A DNA stretch of 64,000 bases from Candidatus Berkiella aquae (GTDB taxonomy: Bacteria; Pseudomonadota; Gammaproteobacteria; Berkiellales; Berkiellaceae), in NCBI RefSeq assembly GCF_001431295.2, contig NZ_LKAJ02000001.1:744001-808000 (forward strand). The letters run 5' to 3'. The position numbers and the translations under genes were made by a program. The notes beneath the pieces are model-generated. The model ran no database searches. It had not been told where the DNA came from and saw only the letters and a program-made list of their open reading frames with translations. Position 1 is the first letter of the stretch; every line of letters starts with the position of its first letter. Positions 45,557 to 54,785 of the stretch are shown in pieces.

Positions 45557-46504
45557 ATGCAAGCTGATATCAATCCAACCTATTTAACGAATATTGAAGC
45601 ATTCTATGATATTCGTATTAAAGCATGCATCAATGGTCCTCAACAATTCGTTGCAAAAACCTATATATTAACAGATGAGAATAAGTCGCTTTATTTTTGT
45701 AAAGTGATTAACAATGAATTGCTTGCCCCCGGGATTATGGCTACCCTGCCTGTTGTTGAAGAGATGTATCAAAAAGGTATTGAAAATATAAGTTACCCTA
45801 TTCGGGGTGGGAATTGCTTATATCTATTACAAGACGATACCCTGATTGTCCTTTATGATTATATTGAAGTGAAACAAAGCTTTGATTATAGCCCTTTTGC
45901 TTTAGGGAAAAATATTGCAAAAGTGCATGCAATATCACCGCGCATCAATGCAAAAGCACCGATAGAATCCTTTACCTTTCCTAATAAAGCTTTATTCATG
46001 CAGCGAATGGAAAATACCCTCAATTCACAAAGTACCGATCCTGTTATTCAAGCATTAAAATCACTTTTACAAATGCATGAGGCACAAAATCAACGTTATA
46101 TCGCTGAGCTTGAAACATTAGGTGAACAATGTCAAAAAAAACATGAAGCTTTAGTCATTACGCATGGGGATATTGCCACCAATATTTTAGTAAAAACCCC
46201 CGATGATATTTACATTATTGATTGGGATGAAATGCGACTGGCACCGGCAGAGCGTGATTTATGGATGAAAGAAGAAGTCGCTGGTTTCCTTGAGGGCTAT
46301 CAATCGGTGCGACCTGACTTTCAAGTAGACAAAACCTATCGTCGATTTTGTATTCTGCAATACTATTTTGAAAGAATGAATTTATACTTTTCTGATATTT
46401 TAAATACTTCTGCGAGTGACGATTTTAGATTAAAACGCATTGAACGATTAGCACAAGGCAAAATGGCAGGGTGGAACTTGCATAAAGTTGAGGTAACACC
46501 TTAA
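45557..46504 (+). CDS. Aminoglycoside/choline-kinase-like phosphotransferase (APH fold)
   Basis: 315 residues. The catalytic loop is VITHGDIATNILV (H203, D205) and the metal-binding motif is YIIDWDEM, both typical of APH/ChoK kinases that phosphorylate small molecules. The N-terminal Lys and Glu of the ATP site are less clear. The start is the ATG at 45557, with AAGGG upstream; a TTG at 45536 lies inside the methyltransferase gene. Being next to a methyltransferase suggests modification of a common small molecule. The substrate is unknown. Confidence 0.82.
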   Translation: MQADINPTYLTNIEAFYDIRIKACINGPQQFVAKTYILTDENKSLYFCKVINNELLAPGIMATLPVVEEMYQKGIENISYPIRGGNCLYLLQDDTLIVLYDYIEVKQSFDYSPFALGKNIAKVHAISPRINAKAPIESFTFPNKALFMQRMENTLNSQSTDPVIQALKSLLQMHEAQNQRYIAELETLGEQCQKKHEALVITHGDIATNILVKTPDDIYIIDWDEMRLAPAERDLWMKEEVAGFLEGYQSVRPDFQVDKTYRRFCILQYYFERMNLYFSDILNTSASDDFRLKRIERLAQGKMAGWNLHKVEVTP

Positions 46505-46642
46505 AATGGCAGAGTGAATCCTGCATATTGAAGTATTTAATGCAACATAGAGATGCTCGTTACAAGCTTATACAGAGCTGCTAATATGCTTTAGCATTAT
46601 CAATGCTATCTCCTATAACAATAATAATAAGCAGAGCATCCT

Positions 46643-47392
46643 ATGATAAAAAAGCACTTGAGGATCTTTTTATTTCTTAATCTATTCTTAATGATTTTTC
46701 CATTAGCCGCTGAACATCCTAAAAGTTTTCAAGAGGCCAAAAAGCAGGCTAAATTAATCTGGCTAGATTACCCTGAAACCCTTTATTGTGGTTGTAAATT
46801 TGATTCGCAGTTAAATGTCGATCATGGAAGCTGTTCTTATACGCCTGGCGATTCACGAAGAGCACATCGCGTGGAATGGGAACATTTGGTGCCAGCATCA
46901 TGGTTCGGAAAACAAAGGGAGTGTTGGCGAGAACCTATTTGTGAAGTGAAAGAAGGTAAAAAATATAAAGGACGAAAATGCTGCGAAAAAAGTGACAAAG
47001 AATTTCGTAAAATGTATACCGATCTTCACAATTTGGTACCATCAGTCGGTGAAGTCAATCAAGCAAGAAATGATTATCGCTTTGGTGAATTTTATCCAGA
47101 ATCTAAAGAACAAAAATATAATTTTCATGGTTGTAAAATTATTATTGATACCCGATATCGGGTTGTTGAGCCACGCGATGAAGCGAAAGGCTTAATTGCG
47201 CGTGCGCATTTATATATGGCCGATACTTATGCTTTTAAGCTGAGTGATACTCAAGAAAAAATGTATCAACGTTGGAATAAAAAATATCCCCCTTCGCAAT
47301 GGGAAGTTGAGTGGAATAAAAAAGTAAAGGCGGTTCAAGGCAATGATAATGAATATATTTCGCAATATCACGCTAAACGGAAGTATGTTTAG
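46643..47392 (+). CDS. endA: Periplasmic/secreted endonuclease I
   Basis: Endonuclease I family, 249 residues, with a signal peptide (MIKKHLRIFLFLNLFLMIFP). The beta-beta-alpha metal site is HRVEWEHLVPASWFG (E80, H81), followed by YTDLHNLVPSVGEVNQARND. Cys residues (CGCKFDS; CWREPICE; KCC) suggest disulfides. It cuts double-stranded DNA in the periplasm or outside the cell. It stands alone, with no clear operon partner. Confidence 0.92.
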   Translation: MIKKHLRIFLFLNLFLMIFPLAAEHPKSFQEAKKQAKLIWLDYPETLYCGCKFDSQLNVDHGSCSYTPGDSRRAHRVEWEHLVPASWFGKQRECWREPICEVKEGKKYKGRKCCEKSDKEFRKMYTDLHNLVPSVGEVNQARNDYRFGEFYPESKEQKYNFHGCKIIIDTRYRVVEPRDEAKGLIARAHLYMADTYAFKLSDTQEKMYQRWNKKYPPSQWEVEWNKKVKAVQGNDNEYISQYHAKRKYV

Positions 47393-47394
47393 CA

Positions 47395-47445
47395 TGCTTG
47401 CCCTGCGTAGCTTCTTAAGCGAAGCAGGGGACTGCGGAAATCTTA
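47395..47445. repeat. GC-rich hairpin element, short member of the family
   Basis: CCCTGC (47401) pairs with GCAGGG (47424), and inside it GCTT pairs with AAGC; it is followed by ACTGCGGAA, a motif also seen beside the element at 53100. It lies directly after endA and may double as its terminator. Confidence 0.4.
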
Positions 47446-47589
47446 TATTCGACAACCAATCATCCTATTTTACCTGCTATTCATCTCTTCTTTTATACCG
47501 GTATGTTAAATAATCCCTTATTTATCAGGCTACTAATCATTAATAGTGCTCTTTCTAAGACTATTTCCGATGTGAAACCCCTTAGATTA

Positions 47590-47617
47590 TTGATAAATTT
47601 AACTCACTTACTATTAG
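47590..47617 (+). promoter_or_regulatory. Candidate promoter of the RhoGAP gene
   Basis: TTGATA, 16-base spacer, TATTAG; about 30 bases before the ATG at 47647. Confidence 0.4.
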
Positions 47618-47646
47618 ACAATATATTTTAACAACGGGGAAACATC

Positions 47647-48738
47647 ATGGCAGCTGAAGGTCCAATTCAACAAACATTACGTGTATTTGAATCAATCAAC
47701 GCGCATTTCTTAGCACATCCAGAATTATTAAATACCGATGGTATTTTCAGAATTTCATCAGGTGGCCGCACGCATATCGATTTAGTAGAAAATATTCAAA
47801 ATCATAAAAAAATTGATTGGACTCAATATTCAGCTTATGATCTTGCGAATGCACTAAAGTATACTTTATTACAAGTCAAATTATTGCCAGCAACCGATGT
47901 GCGTGTAAAATCATTGGTGGAAAAGTTAGAAAGTGGCAATAGCCAAGGTGCTTTTTTAGATTTTATTAACAGTTTAGACACAAACAATAATGATAGAGAA
48001 ATCGCACAAATTTTAAATATCGCGCTTGATATTAGTCGCCGTACAGCCATCCAGCAAAAATATAACCGTATGACACCTTTGAATTTAGCGGTTGTTTGGG
48101 GACCAGCAATACAAGACAGTCTTAGCATGGAACCAGCAGGCAAGGATTTACATGCGAACGTTTTTTTCACCATGAATTTAGTCAATCCCGCCGTTGAAGA
48201 AGCGATTGAAGCTGGTTTAGCAAAAGTCGTACCAGAAGTATTAGAATTAAGACAAAGAACACTTGCCGATGCTGAAGCTGCTTATCAAGGTGCTACTGCA
48301 ATGTTGAAAATTGCGGCGCCAAAAATGGAAGCGTTACGTATGCAAGAAATGGAGTTGCAAAAGGCTTTAGCCGTTCATGAATCAATGTTAGAGAAAGGAA
48401 AATTATCACGCGCTGAAAAGAAAAAATTAAAAAATGAGATTATACCAGAGTATAAAAAAGCTATTGAAACACTTCAAAAACAACTTGATAACTGGAAGGT
48501 AGAAGCTAAACGTCATTTAAAGATTATGACTGGATTTGAAGAACTTTTTAAATTGATTACGGGATCTTGTGATCGCTTAGTAGGGATGTTGGGTGATAGA
48601 AGCGCTGATGAAGCTTTGATGAACGCAGCCCCTGTGTTTACAGTTCAATTTGACCAGCAGGATGCTGAGCAAACACATGAACAAGAAGAGCAAGCAAAGA
48701 TGCAAGAGCCAGCATCGGCAGAAAGAGCACGACTCTAA
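47647..48738 (+). CDS. RhoGAP-domain protein, probable host-directed effector
   Basis: 363 residues. The first ~190 follow the eukaryotic RhoGAP fold: TDGIFRISSGG with the catalytic arginine finger (R35), YSAYDLANALKYTLLQVKLL for the helix that binds the GTPase, and YNRMTPLNLAVVWGPAIQ for the conserved Asn/Pro block. RhoGAP domains switch off host Rho/Rac/Cdc42 GTPases and have no bacterial GTPase substrate. The C-terminal half is a coiled coil, ending in an acidic, Gln/Glu-rich tail (EQTHEQEEQAKMQEPAS), as in many Dot/Icm substrates. No signal peptide. A strong terminator follows. Confidence 0.85.
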   Translation: MAAEGPIQQTLRVFESINAHFLAHPELLNTDGIFRISSGGRTHIDLVENIQNHKKIDWTQYSAYDLANALKYTLLQVKLLPATDVRVKSLVEKLESGNSQGAFLDFINSLDTNNNDREIAQILNIALDISRRTAIQQKYNRMTPLNLAVVWGPAIQDSLSMEPAGKDLHANVFFTMNLVNPAVEEAIEAGLAKVVPEVLELRQRTLADAEAAYQGATAMLKIAAPKMEALRMQEMELQKALAVHESMLEKGKLSRAEKKKLKNEIIPEYKKAIETLQKQLDNWKVEAKRHLKIMTGFEELFKLITGSCDRLVGMLGDRSADEALMNAAPVFTVQFDQQDAEQTHEQEEQAKMQEPASAERARL

Positions 48739-48760
48739 AAGAAGAATAACATTCCCCTTG

Positions 48761-48799
48761 AAGAGGTTTAGAGTAGAATGCTTTAAACCTCTTTTTTTT
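48761..48799 (+). terminator. Rho-independent terminator of the RhoGAP gene
   Basis: AAGAGGTTTAGAG pairs with CTTTAAACCTCTT on a seven-base loop, then eight T. A textbook terminator. Confidence 0.9.
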
Positions 48800-48888
48800 C
48801 GTCATTGAAAAGTGCAATAACATTTGAAAAAAATACAACACGCTATCATTCTGCTGACAGAATAATTCTCAGCTTTATATTTTAAATA

Positions 48889-48905
48889 CTAAGAAATGTT
48901 CTTAG
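48889..48905. promoter_or_regulatory. Dyad in the gap before the phosphatase gene
   Basis: CTAAGAA-atg-TTCTTAG is a perfect 7-base inverted repeat in the 318-base gap between the RhoGAP and phosphatase genes. The rest of that gap is AT-rich, with no gene seen. Confidence 0.3.
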
Positions 48906-49056
48906 ATTAAACAATTTTGCTAATAACCTGTCCATTTTTTTATCACGCTTATCTGAATAAAATTCAAATGTATTTTTATTTTTCAACATTGTCACTAACA
49001 TGCCACTTATTGTTGAATAAATAAATAGAAATAATTTGAAATTTTAGAGGTTTTTG

Positions 49057-51999
49057 ATGTCGAATATACAGTACAACACGCAAGTTGATATTAATTCATT
49101 TCCTGACAGAGATAGTGCTCATGTCGCTAAAAGAGGAACTAAATTCACCATGGGCGATCTTCATGGTAATGCTTTAAAATTGATGTATATGTTAGTGCGT
49201 CATGGCGTGATAAAAATCTCCAAGACAGATTATGAGGCATTTGTTGAAATTTATTACACTGCTCCTGAAGAGCTGACAAAAGCGCAATTAAATAAATTTA
49301 ATGAAATATTATCTTCAACGAAAGTAAATGCTGAATCAGCTATCAACTTGGTAGGAGATGTCGTTTGCGACAGAGGAGAAAATGATTATTTTACACTAAA
49401 GATACTTAAAAAGCTGCATGACAGTCATGTTCCTTTTGAGATAAATTATTCAAATCACGATGCTGATTTTGTCACAGCCTATGAAAGTCAAGAACAATTT
49501 TATCCCGGAATGTTAATGCATTTTGGGGTCTCGATGTCTAATATGCAAAGGCTAATTGAAAAGGGTTTAATCAGCCGTGAAGAAGTACTTGAAATGACTG
49601 ATTCGGCCTATAAACCTCATTTGAAATTAATAGATTATGCCTTAAGTGATAACGAAATTTCTATTTCAACCCATGCTGGTGTGGGCTTGAAAAATATTCG
49701 ATTCGTTGCCAATAAATTAGGCATTGCTTACGATGATACTTCTGCAAATGCATTAGCGGAAACGATTGACCGCATTAATCAGAAATTTTCAAATGATTAT
49801 GTTATGACGAATAGAATGGGTGAATTAATTGAGCAAGCTATGTTAGCTCACGGTTTCTATGGTATGAATTTTGATCTTGAACAGCAAGAAAAATTTCCCA
49901 TAGAACATATGATTTGGAATCGAAATTATGTTGGCCTAGATAGGCCAGCTGAACACAATGGATACAAAATTAATTTTATACATGGTCATGATAGTAGCGA
50001 ACCAAGTCATGATAACATAATCAATGTAGATAATATGCTTGGAAAATCAACCTATCATCATGAGAATATTTATAACGTATTGTGCCAAGACAACCTGCCT
50101 GTAATAGAAGTAGAGCCTGCCATTAAGGCGACTAGCGATGTATCAACGCTGTTTAATAAAATTGGAGATGCTCATTATAAAGCAACTTACCCTGAAGAAC
50201 ATGCAAGATTGGCCCAAACTTATCTAGATTATTGCTTTGAACATGGCTTGCAAAAAGGGGCAATTAAAGCTTTAGCTCAAGGTGCCCATTTTACCGTTAA
50301 AATGTATCAACTATTATCCAATGAAGCATATCGTCAAAATAACCCTAAAATGATTAAAGCGCTTAGGACTTATTTACGATCAAAAAGAAAACCTGTTGCA
50401 AGTTCAAGCCTCAACCCGCAAGATACACTGTTACAAGCTGTTATTAACGGTCAAGATAAACAAATCCAGAATGCGTTGAGAAAAGGGGCTGTTTTCACAA
50501 AAGTGATGTTTGCGAAAGTAAGTGACCCGATCTATAAAGCCACTTTCCCGGAAGCGCATAAAATATTGACACAAGCCTATTTGGATCATTGTCTTCAAAA
50601 TGGTTTACAAAAAGGAGCAATAATCGCTTTAACTCGAGGCGCACATTTTACGACTAAAATGTACCAATTATTATCGAATCAGGCATACCACCAAAATAAT
50701 CCCAAAACCATTGCGGCGTTAAAAGCTTATCTACAAGCAAAGCGACAATCATCAAGTTCGCAACAGAGTGTTCATGCGGCTACCTCACAACCTACACTGC
50801 CTGTAAGTGTTGCGCAAACATCAAGTGCTCAAAATAGCCTAGATATTCCCTTGGGAGATGGTTTATTTCGCGATCTTGGTTTGTCTCATGTAAAAATTGC
50901 ACAATTGCGAAGAGAACAAGCATCGAACGTTATTATTCAAAATGCGTTTAAGGTGATTGAAGAGGCAGACAAAGGCTTTCAAAGTGATATTCGCTACCTA
51001 ACCGACTTTATTCATAGTAAAAGAGATTCAACTCGGATAAGTGAAACCGATGTGGTTAAAATGATTGATGAAGACGTCTCCATTTTATGTAGCAACCGAA
51101 GCTTATTTGGTAGTGGTCAAAATCCTAAAACATGGTGTGTTCAAAGATTATTGGATGATGAAATCTTAACAAAGGCAAAAAGGATGATCCAAAATCATCC
51201 AGAGTTATTAGATGGGCGACTACCAAAGCCTTTAAAAGAATATAAAAGTCGCGAAGTTTCAGTGTTAAAAACTGCGCTGATCTATTGTTCTTTAGCGAGA
51301 GATGAGAAAAATTTTTTAATGAGGAATGTGAAAGGTGCTTATCGCTTAGAGCTAAATAGTGCGCAAAAAGAAGCGGTTAAAAATATGCACATTGTGCGTG
51401 GAATGGATACTCTGTACCTTTATGCCCCTTTAAACAGTTATGTTTTAAGAGCAACTCAAATTGAAAAATTAAACTCTGGCGATAAAGTCATGATGGGTGA
51501 TTGTAGTGGCTATGTTACCAATGTTCTTAAAGAATTATTTGGTAAAGAATATCCCCGATTATTCACCTATGATTTGGCATGCTTCCATGATTTCAAAATG
51601 AGAAGAAGGCAAAGCTTATCTACCCAAAACCAAGGACCTATTATTTCAGGTGACGGAGAGCATTCAGCTTTAACGAGACAAGAAATCGACAATTCTGATC
51701 ATTGGCGTTCAAATCATGCACGTGAATTTGATTATTTAGATAGTCGTTTGCAAACTGTAAGTGATATGAAAAATATCAAAGCAGGAGACTTAATCATTTG
51801 GAGGAATAAGTCGACAGTAGATGGTCGAGGTCACCGTGGTATTAATGGGCATGTTGGGGTTGTTCTTGCAGCAGATCCTGCGCGCAATACCGTGAGTTTA
51901 ATGGAAAATACAGCCGGGAGTGCATATGGGTTAGGCATTAAGAATGTACCTATCGTTTCTGAAGGCACTACAACTCGCATTTTGCGTCCAAAGATTTAG
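49057..51999 (+). CDS. PPP-type phosphatase fused to an NlpC/P60-like domain
   Basis: 980 residues. The N terminus is a calcineurin-like phosphoesterase: GDLHGN (D34, H36), GDVVCDRGEND (D101, R106), SNHDAD (N133, H134) and ISTHAGVG. The middle carries two ~80-residue helical repeats (about 367-446 and 485-565; each has KATxPExH, LQKGAI and FTxKMYQLLSN). The C terminus has GDCSGYVTNVLKELFG (C816), NGHVGVVLAADP (H932) and then SLMENTAG, the Cys-His order of NlpC/P60 enzymes. PPP enzymes of this sort occur as Legionella effectors (WipA/WipB); the link is by inference. No signal peptide. Start at the ATG with AGAGG upstream. Confidence 0.83.
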   Translation: MSNIQYNTQVDINSFPDRDSAHVAKRGTKFTMGDLHGNALKLMYMLVRHGVIKISKTDYEAFVEIYYTAPEELTKAQLNKFNEILSSTKVNAESAINLVGDVVCDRGENDYFTLKILKKLHDSHVPFEINYSNHDADFVTAYESQEQFYPGMLMHFGVSMSNMQRLIEKGLISREEVLEMTDSAYKPHLKLIDYALSDNEISISTHAGVGLKNIRFVANKLGIAYDDTSANALAETIDRINQKFSNDYVMTNRMGELIEQAMLAHGFYGMNFDLEQQEKFPIEHMIWNRNYVGLDRPAEHNGYKINFIHGHDSSEPSHDNIINVDNMLGKSTYHHENIYNVLCQDNLPVIEVEPAIKATSDVSTLFNKIGDAHYKATYPEEHARLAQTYLDYCFEHGLQKGAIKALAQGAHFTVKMYQLLSNEAYRQNNPKMIKALRTYLRSKRKPVASSSLNPQDTLLQAVINGQDKQIQNALRKGAVFTKVMFAKVSDPIYKATFPEAHKILTQAYLDHCLQNGLQKGAIIALTRGAHFTTKMYQLLSNQAYHQNNPKTIAALKAYLQAKRQSSSSQQSVHAATSQPTLPVSVAQTSSAQNSLDIPLGDGLFRDLGLSHVKIAQLRREQASNVIIQNAFKVIEEADKGFQSDIRYLTDFIHSKRDSTRISETDVVKMIDEDVSILCSNRSLFGSGQNPKTWCVQRLLDDEILTKAKRMIQNHPELLDGRLPKPLKEYKSREVSVLKTALIYCSLARDEKNFLMRNVKGAYRLELNSAQKEAVKNMHIVRGMDTLYLYAPLNSYVLRATQIEKLNSGDKVMMGDCSGYVTNVLKELFGKEYPRLFTYDLACFHDFKMRRRQSLSTQNQGPIISGDGEHSALTRQEIDNSDHWRSNHAREFDYLDSRLQTVSDMKNIKAGDLIIWRNKSTVDGRGHRGINGHVGVVLAADPARNTVSLMENTAGSAYGLGIKNVPIVSEGTTTRILRPKI

Positions 52000-52007
52000 T
52001 ATTTACA

Positions 52008-52050
52008 CCCCATGCATTGACGGTAACACTGTTCATACATGGGGCTTTTT
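52008..52050 (+). terminator. Terminator of the phosphatase gene
   Basis: CCCCATG (52008) pairs with CATGGGG (52038), followed by CTTTTTC. Seven pairs with a long loop. Confidence 0.65.
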
Positions 52051-52135
52051 CTTTTACTTATCTTGCATTCTTGCTTTGATCTAGCGTTTAATATGGGCAT
52101 TGACTTAAAATAACCGATAATAATAAGGAATAGGG

Positions 52136-52921
52136 ATGTCGTATCGATTTTTAGTGACTTGCGCAACTGGAGATATTGGCAAAGAGCTGTGCCTTCATCT
52201 CGCAACAAAAGGCCATGATCTGATTATCACTGCGCGTGATAATGAAAAAATAAAAGCCTTACATGACAATATCGTAAGACAGTTTCCGCAATGCAAAGTC
52301 GATTATTTTTCTGCCGATTTAGGCAAACCAGAGACGATGGTAGAAATTATTGCCCAAGCCAAAAGCCTTGGTATCGATGGCGTGGTGTTGATGCCACCCA
52401 GACCGCCGATGATGCCATTTGAGCCCATGGAGCAATTTAATACGCTCAATAAAGCGATGCAGGATTGTGTATCGGGCCCACGTTATTTACTGCAACAGTT
52501 ATTTCCTTGTATGGAAAAAAGTGATTTAAAATCAGTTATTGTGGTTTCTGGTACATCGAGTAAACAAGCTATTTCCAATCCTGATTGGGAAGCGTTTAAT
52601 GAAGTGAGAATGGCATGGGTTGGTTGTGTGAAATCACTCGCTGATACGCAAGGGCCAAATGGGTTCCGATTTAATACGGTTTCGCCTGGGCAAGTATTGA
52701 CGCCGACCTATGTTAAAAAACTTGAACGTGAAGCGGACACTATGACCAAGCAATATGAGGAAGTGTTACGAGAAAAAGCAGCTAGTACTCCCTTGAGGAA
52801 ATTAGCCAGCATTCAAGGTGTGGTTAAAACCATTTATTTTTTCCTAAAATCGACCGGGGCAAATGAAATTACAGCAAATAATATTCATGTCGATGGGGGA
52901 ACAATACGGCCGTATTATTAA
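52136..52921 (+). CDS. SDR-family protein with altered catalytic residues
   Basis: 261 residues with a Rossmann fold: TCATGDIGKELC (a variant of TGxxxGxG), ADLGKPETM and VIVVSGTSSK are SDR-like, as is the end (ITANNIHVDGGTIRPYY). At the usual YxxxK site the sequence reads FNEVR, so both catalytic Tyr and Lys are replaced. It may use another mechanism or act only by binding. AAGGAATAGGG precedes the ATG. It is a lone gene. Confidence 0.8.
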   Translation: MSYRFLVTCATGDIGKELCLHLATKGHDLIITARDNEKIKALHDNIVRQFPQCKVDYFSADLGKPETMVEIIAQAKSLGIDGVVLMPPRPPMMPFEPMEQFNTLNKAMQDCVSGPRYLLQQLFPCMEKSDLKSVIVVSGTSSKQAISNPDWEAFNEVRMAWVGCVKSLADTQGPNGFRFNTVSPGQVLTPTYVKKLEREADTMTKQYEEVLREKAASTPLRKLASIQGVVKTIYFFLKSTGANEITANNIHVDGGTIRPYY

Positions 52922-52997
52922 ATTTAATTTGGTCTTATTTAACTTCTACTGCCTGCGACTCATCGGGCTCTGTTACATAAATGCCAGAAGTTAAAAA

Positions 52998-53245
52998 GAT
53001 AAGCAGCGGAAGCTGCGGTATTTAATAGCCCCGGGTAAAACGAACGAGCCGTAAGGCAAGTGAGTGGAACCCGGGGTAATGTAGTCTCTATCATTTGAAC
53101 TGCGGAAGCAGTGAAACAATGATTGTGTCACCGGTGCCCCGGTTGGAATGGAAAGAAAATTCTATACCCCGGATTCCAAGCAATTTTGCTATCGCAAAAT
53201 GCTTTCCAGCCGGGGCTAGCGAATTTCCTCGCTGCCGCGAGGCTA
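52998..53245. repeat. GC-rich hairpin repeat elements, two units
   Basis: Unit one: GCAGCGGAAGCTGC, then CCCCGGG...CCCGGGG (53029-53076) around a variable stem. Unit two: GTGTCACCGGTGCCCCGG (53126), then ACCCCGG...CCGGGGC with an inner AGCAATTTTGC/GCAAAATGCT stem, then GCTAGCGAATTTCCTCGCTG. Unit two has the same plan as 41062-41170. No gene is seen in the 52922-53579 gap apart from a promoter-like sequence near its end. Confidence 0.75.
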
Positions 53246-53420
53246 TTGTAAAGGTTCTGTAAATCGTTGATACAAATCGTGTGTAATGAGATGATTCGCT
53301 ACGCTCAGCTATTTGCAATTCTAGAATATTCGCTTAAAAAAGAAGAATGTTCGAAAATACATCATTCTCAAAATAGTTGTATGCACACCCATTTTTCTGG
53401 TCCATAAAAATGTAATTTCT

Positions 53421-53448
53421 TTGAATTCTCCTTTTAAGGTTATATAAT
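53421..53448 (+). promoter_or_regulatory. Candidate promoter of the J-domain gene
   Basis: TTGAAT, 16-base spacer, perfect TATAAT; about 130 bases before the ATG at 53580. Confidence 0.5.
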
Positions 53449-53579
53449 CCGCCTTCACTTTTTTCAAGGTTGAATAAGCTTAATAAGGAAGTTTCTAGTT
53501 TGCTTTCCATCTCTCAACTAATCTCCCAATTTAATCTTTTCAATCATATTCATTGTATCCATCATTTAGGTAGAAAAAA

Positions 53580-54749
53580 ATGCTGAATCAGTTATTTAGC
53601 GCTATCAGAAGACCCATAAACTGGCTTGCCTCTGCTGTTTCAAGAGGCATTACCACGATTAATAATGGTTTTAAATCCCTTTTTGTGAATAGCATGTCAA
53701 TTGATACCTTTTTGGTAATCGCTAAATACCTGCCTATCGGTGGGTGGTTGGTGCATGAAAAGCCAGATGAATTTGGAACAAATTCAGTGCATACAGCGAT
53801 AAGAGAAAAAAATAAAGAGAAATTACGAACAATTTTAAGAACAGCATCTGCATCTGAAGAAGCTGTTCACAAATATTTATTATCAGAAAATGTCATTAAT
53901 CAGTCGCCTATCAGTCGAGCACTTATCGTTAGTCGAAATCAGCCTGGTTATTTGAAAATTTTGTTAGAAGCTGTAAGGCCTGAAAAAAGATTATGGTTGA
54001 TACAACAAGTTAAACATTTAGGAGACGATTTTGTTTTTAGTCTTGTGCTTAAAAATAGTAAAACAATTGAGAATGTGATGCTCACATTACCTGGGCAGGA
54101 TAGATTTAAATTGATGAACAATTTAGATAGAGATGGTGATACACCTGCAATGGTGCAGTTAAGTTCTGCTGCAAGCTATTCAGAGATGCGAGCTTTTATG
54201 AAACATTGTCCGCAAGAGAAAGCCTTTTCATATTTAACAAAAATTAACAAAAAAGGACAAACGGCTTTAATGTGTTTATTGGCTATTTCTCCTAAAGTAA
54301 GGGTAGATGATTCTTTTGCCTATGTTTTAAATTTAATTCCTAAAGAAAGAAGGAAAGCGTTTTTAGCTTCTCATCATCAAGGCGAAAAGCTGATGTTGCT
54401 TGCTGATGCAGATGGAAGAACAGGGGTTAAAGCCCTCTTGAGAAAAGAGGGTATTGAAATGCCCAAATTGGAGACTAGTGCTAAGCGTTCATCTAAACAA
54501 TTATTTGAAGAATGGGAAGCTAAAGAAAAATTTAAAGAAATGCATGGCGTCTATCCTTTAGTTGCATTGAGCTTGGAAGATAAAGTTTGCCCAGAGAAAG
54601 AGATCAAAAGGGCTTATCATCTCAAAATGTTTAAATATCACCCTGATCGTAATAAAAAAGAAAATGCTAAAAATAAAACACAAAGAACCATTGCCGCTTA
54701 CGAATTTTATAGTAAACCAGCAACACGCAAGAAGTATTTAGGTCGTTGA
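53580..54749 (+). CDS. Ankyrin-like protein with C-terminal J domain
   Basis: 389 residues. The middle has degenerate ankyrin repeats (NSVHTAIREKNKEKLRTILR, GDTPAMVQLSSAASYSEMRA, GQTALMCLLAISPKVRVDDS). The last ~65 residues form a J domain: CPEKEIKRAYHLKMFKYHPD with the HPD motif (H354-P355-D356), then a third helix (IAAYEFYSKPATRKKY). J domains stimulate Hsp70; here the domain is C-terminal, unlike DnaJ. It is probably a secreted effector that engages host Hsp70, or a local chaperone partner. Start: ATG with AGGTAG upstream. Confidence 0.8.
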   Translation: MLNQLFSAIRRPINWLASAVSRGITTINNGFKSLFVNSMSIDTFLVIAKYLPIGGWLVHEKPDEFGTNSVHTAIREKNKEKLRTILRTASASEEAVHKYLLSENVINQSPISRALIVSRNQPGYLKILLEAVRPEKRLWLIQQVKHLGDDFVFSLVLKNSKTIENVMLTLPGQDRFKLMNNLDRDGDTPAMVQLSSAASYSEMRAFMKHCPQEKAFSYLTKINKKGQTALMCLLAISPKVRVDDSFAYVLNLIPKERRKAFLASHHQGEKLMLLADADGRTGVKALLRKEGIEMPKLETSAKRSSKQLFEEWEAKEKFKEMHGVYPLVALSLEDKVCPEKEIKRAYHLKMFKYHPDRNKKENAKNKTQRTIAAYEFYSKPATRKKYLGR

Positions 54750-54785
54750 TAGACAATATAACAAATCATAGAGAGAACTTTTTCA

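Noticed and set aside
41061..53245. Hairpin repeats as a CRISPR array
   Set aside because: The copies are few, unevenly spaced, in both orientations and without spacers or cas genes.
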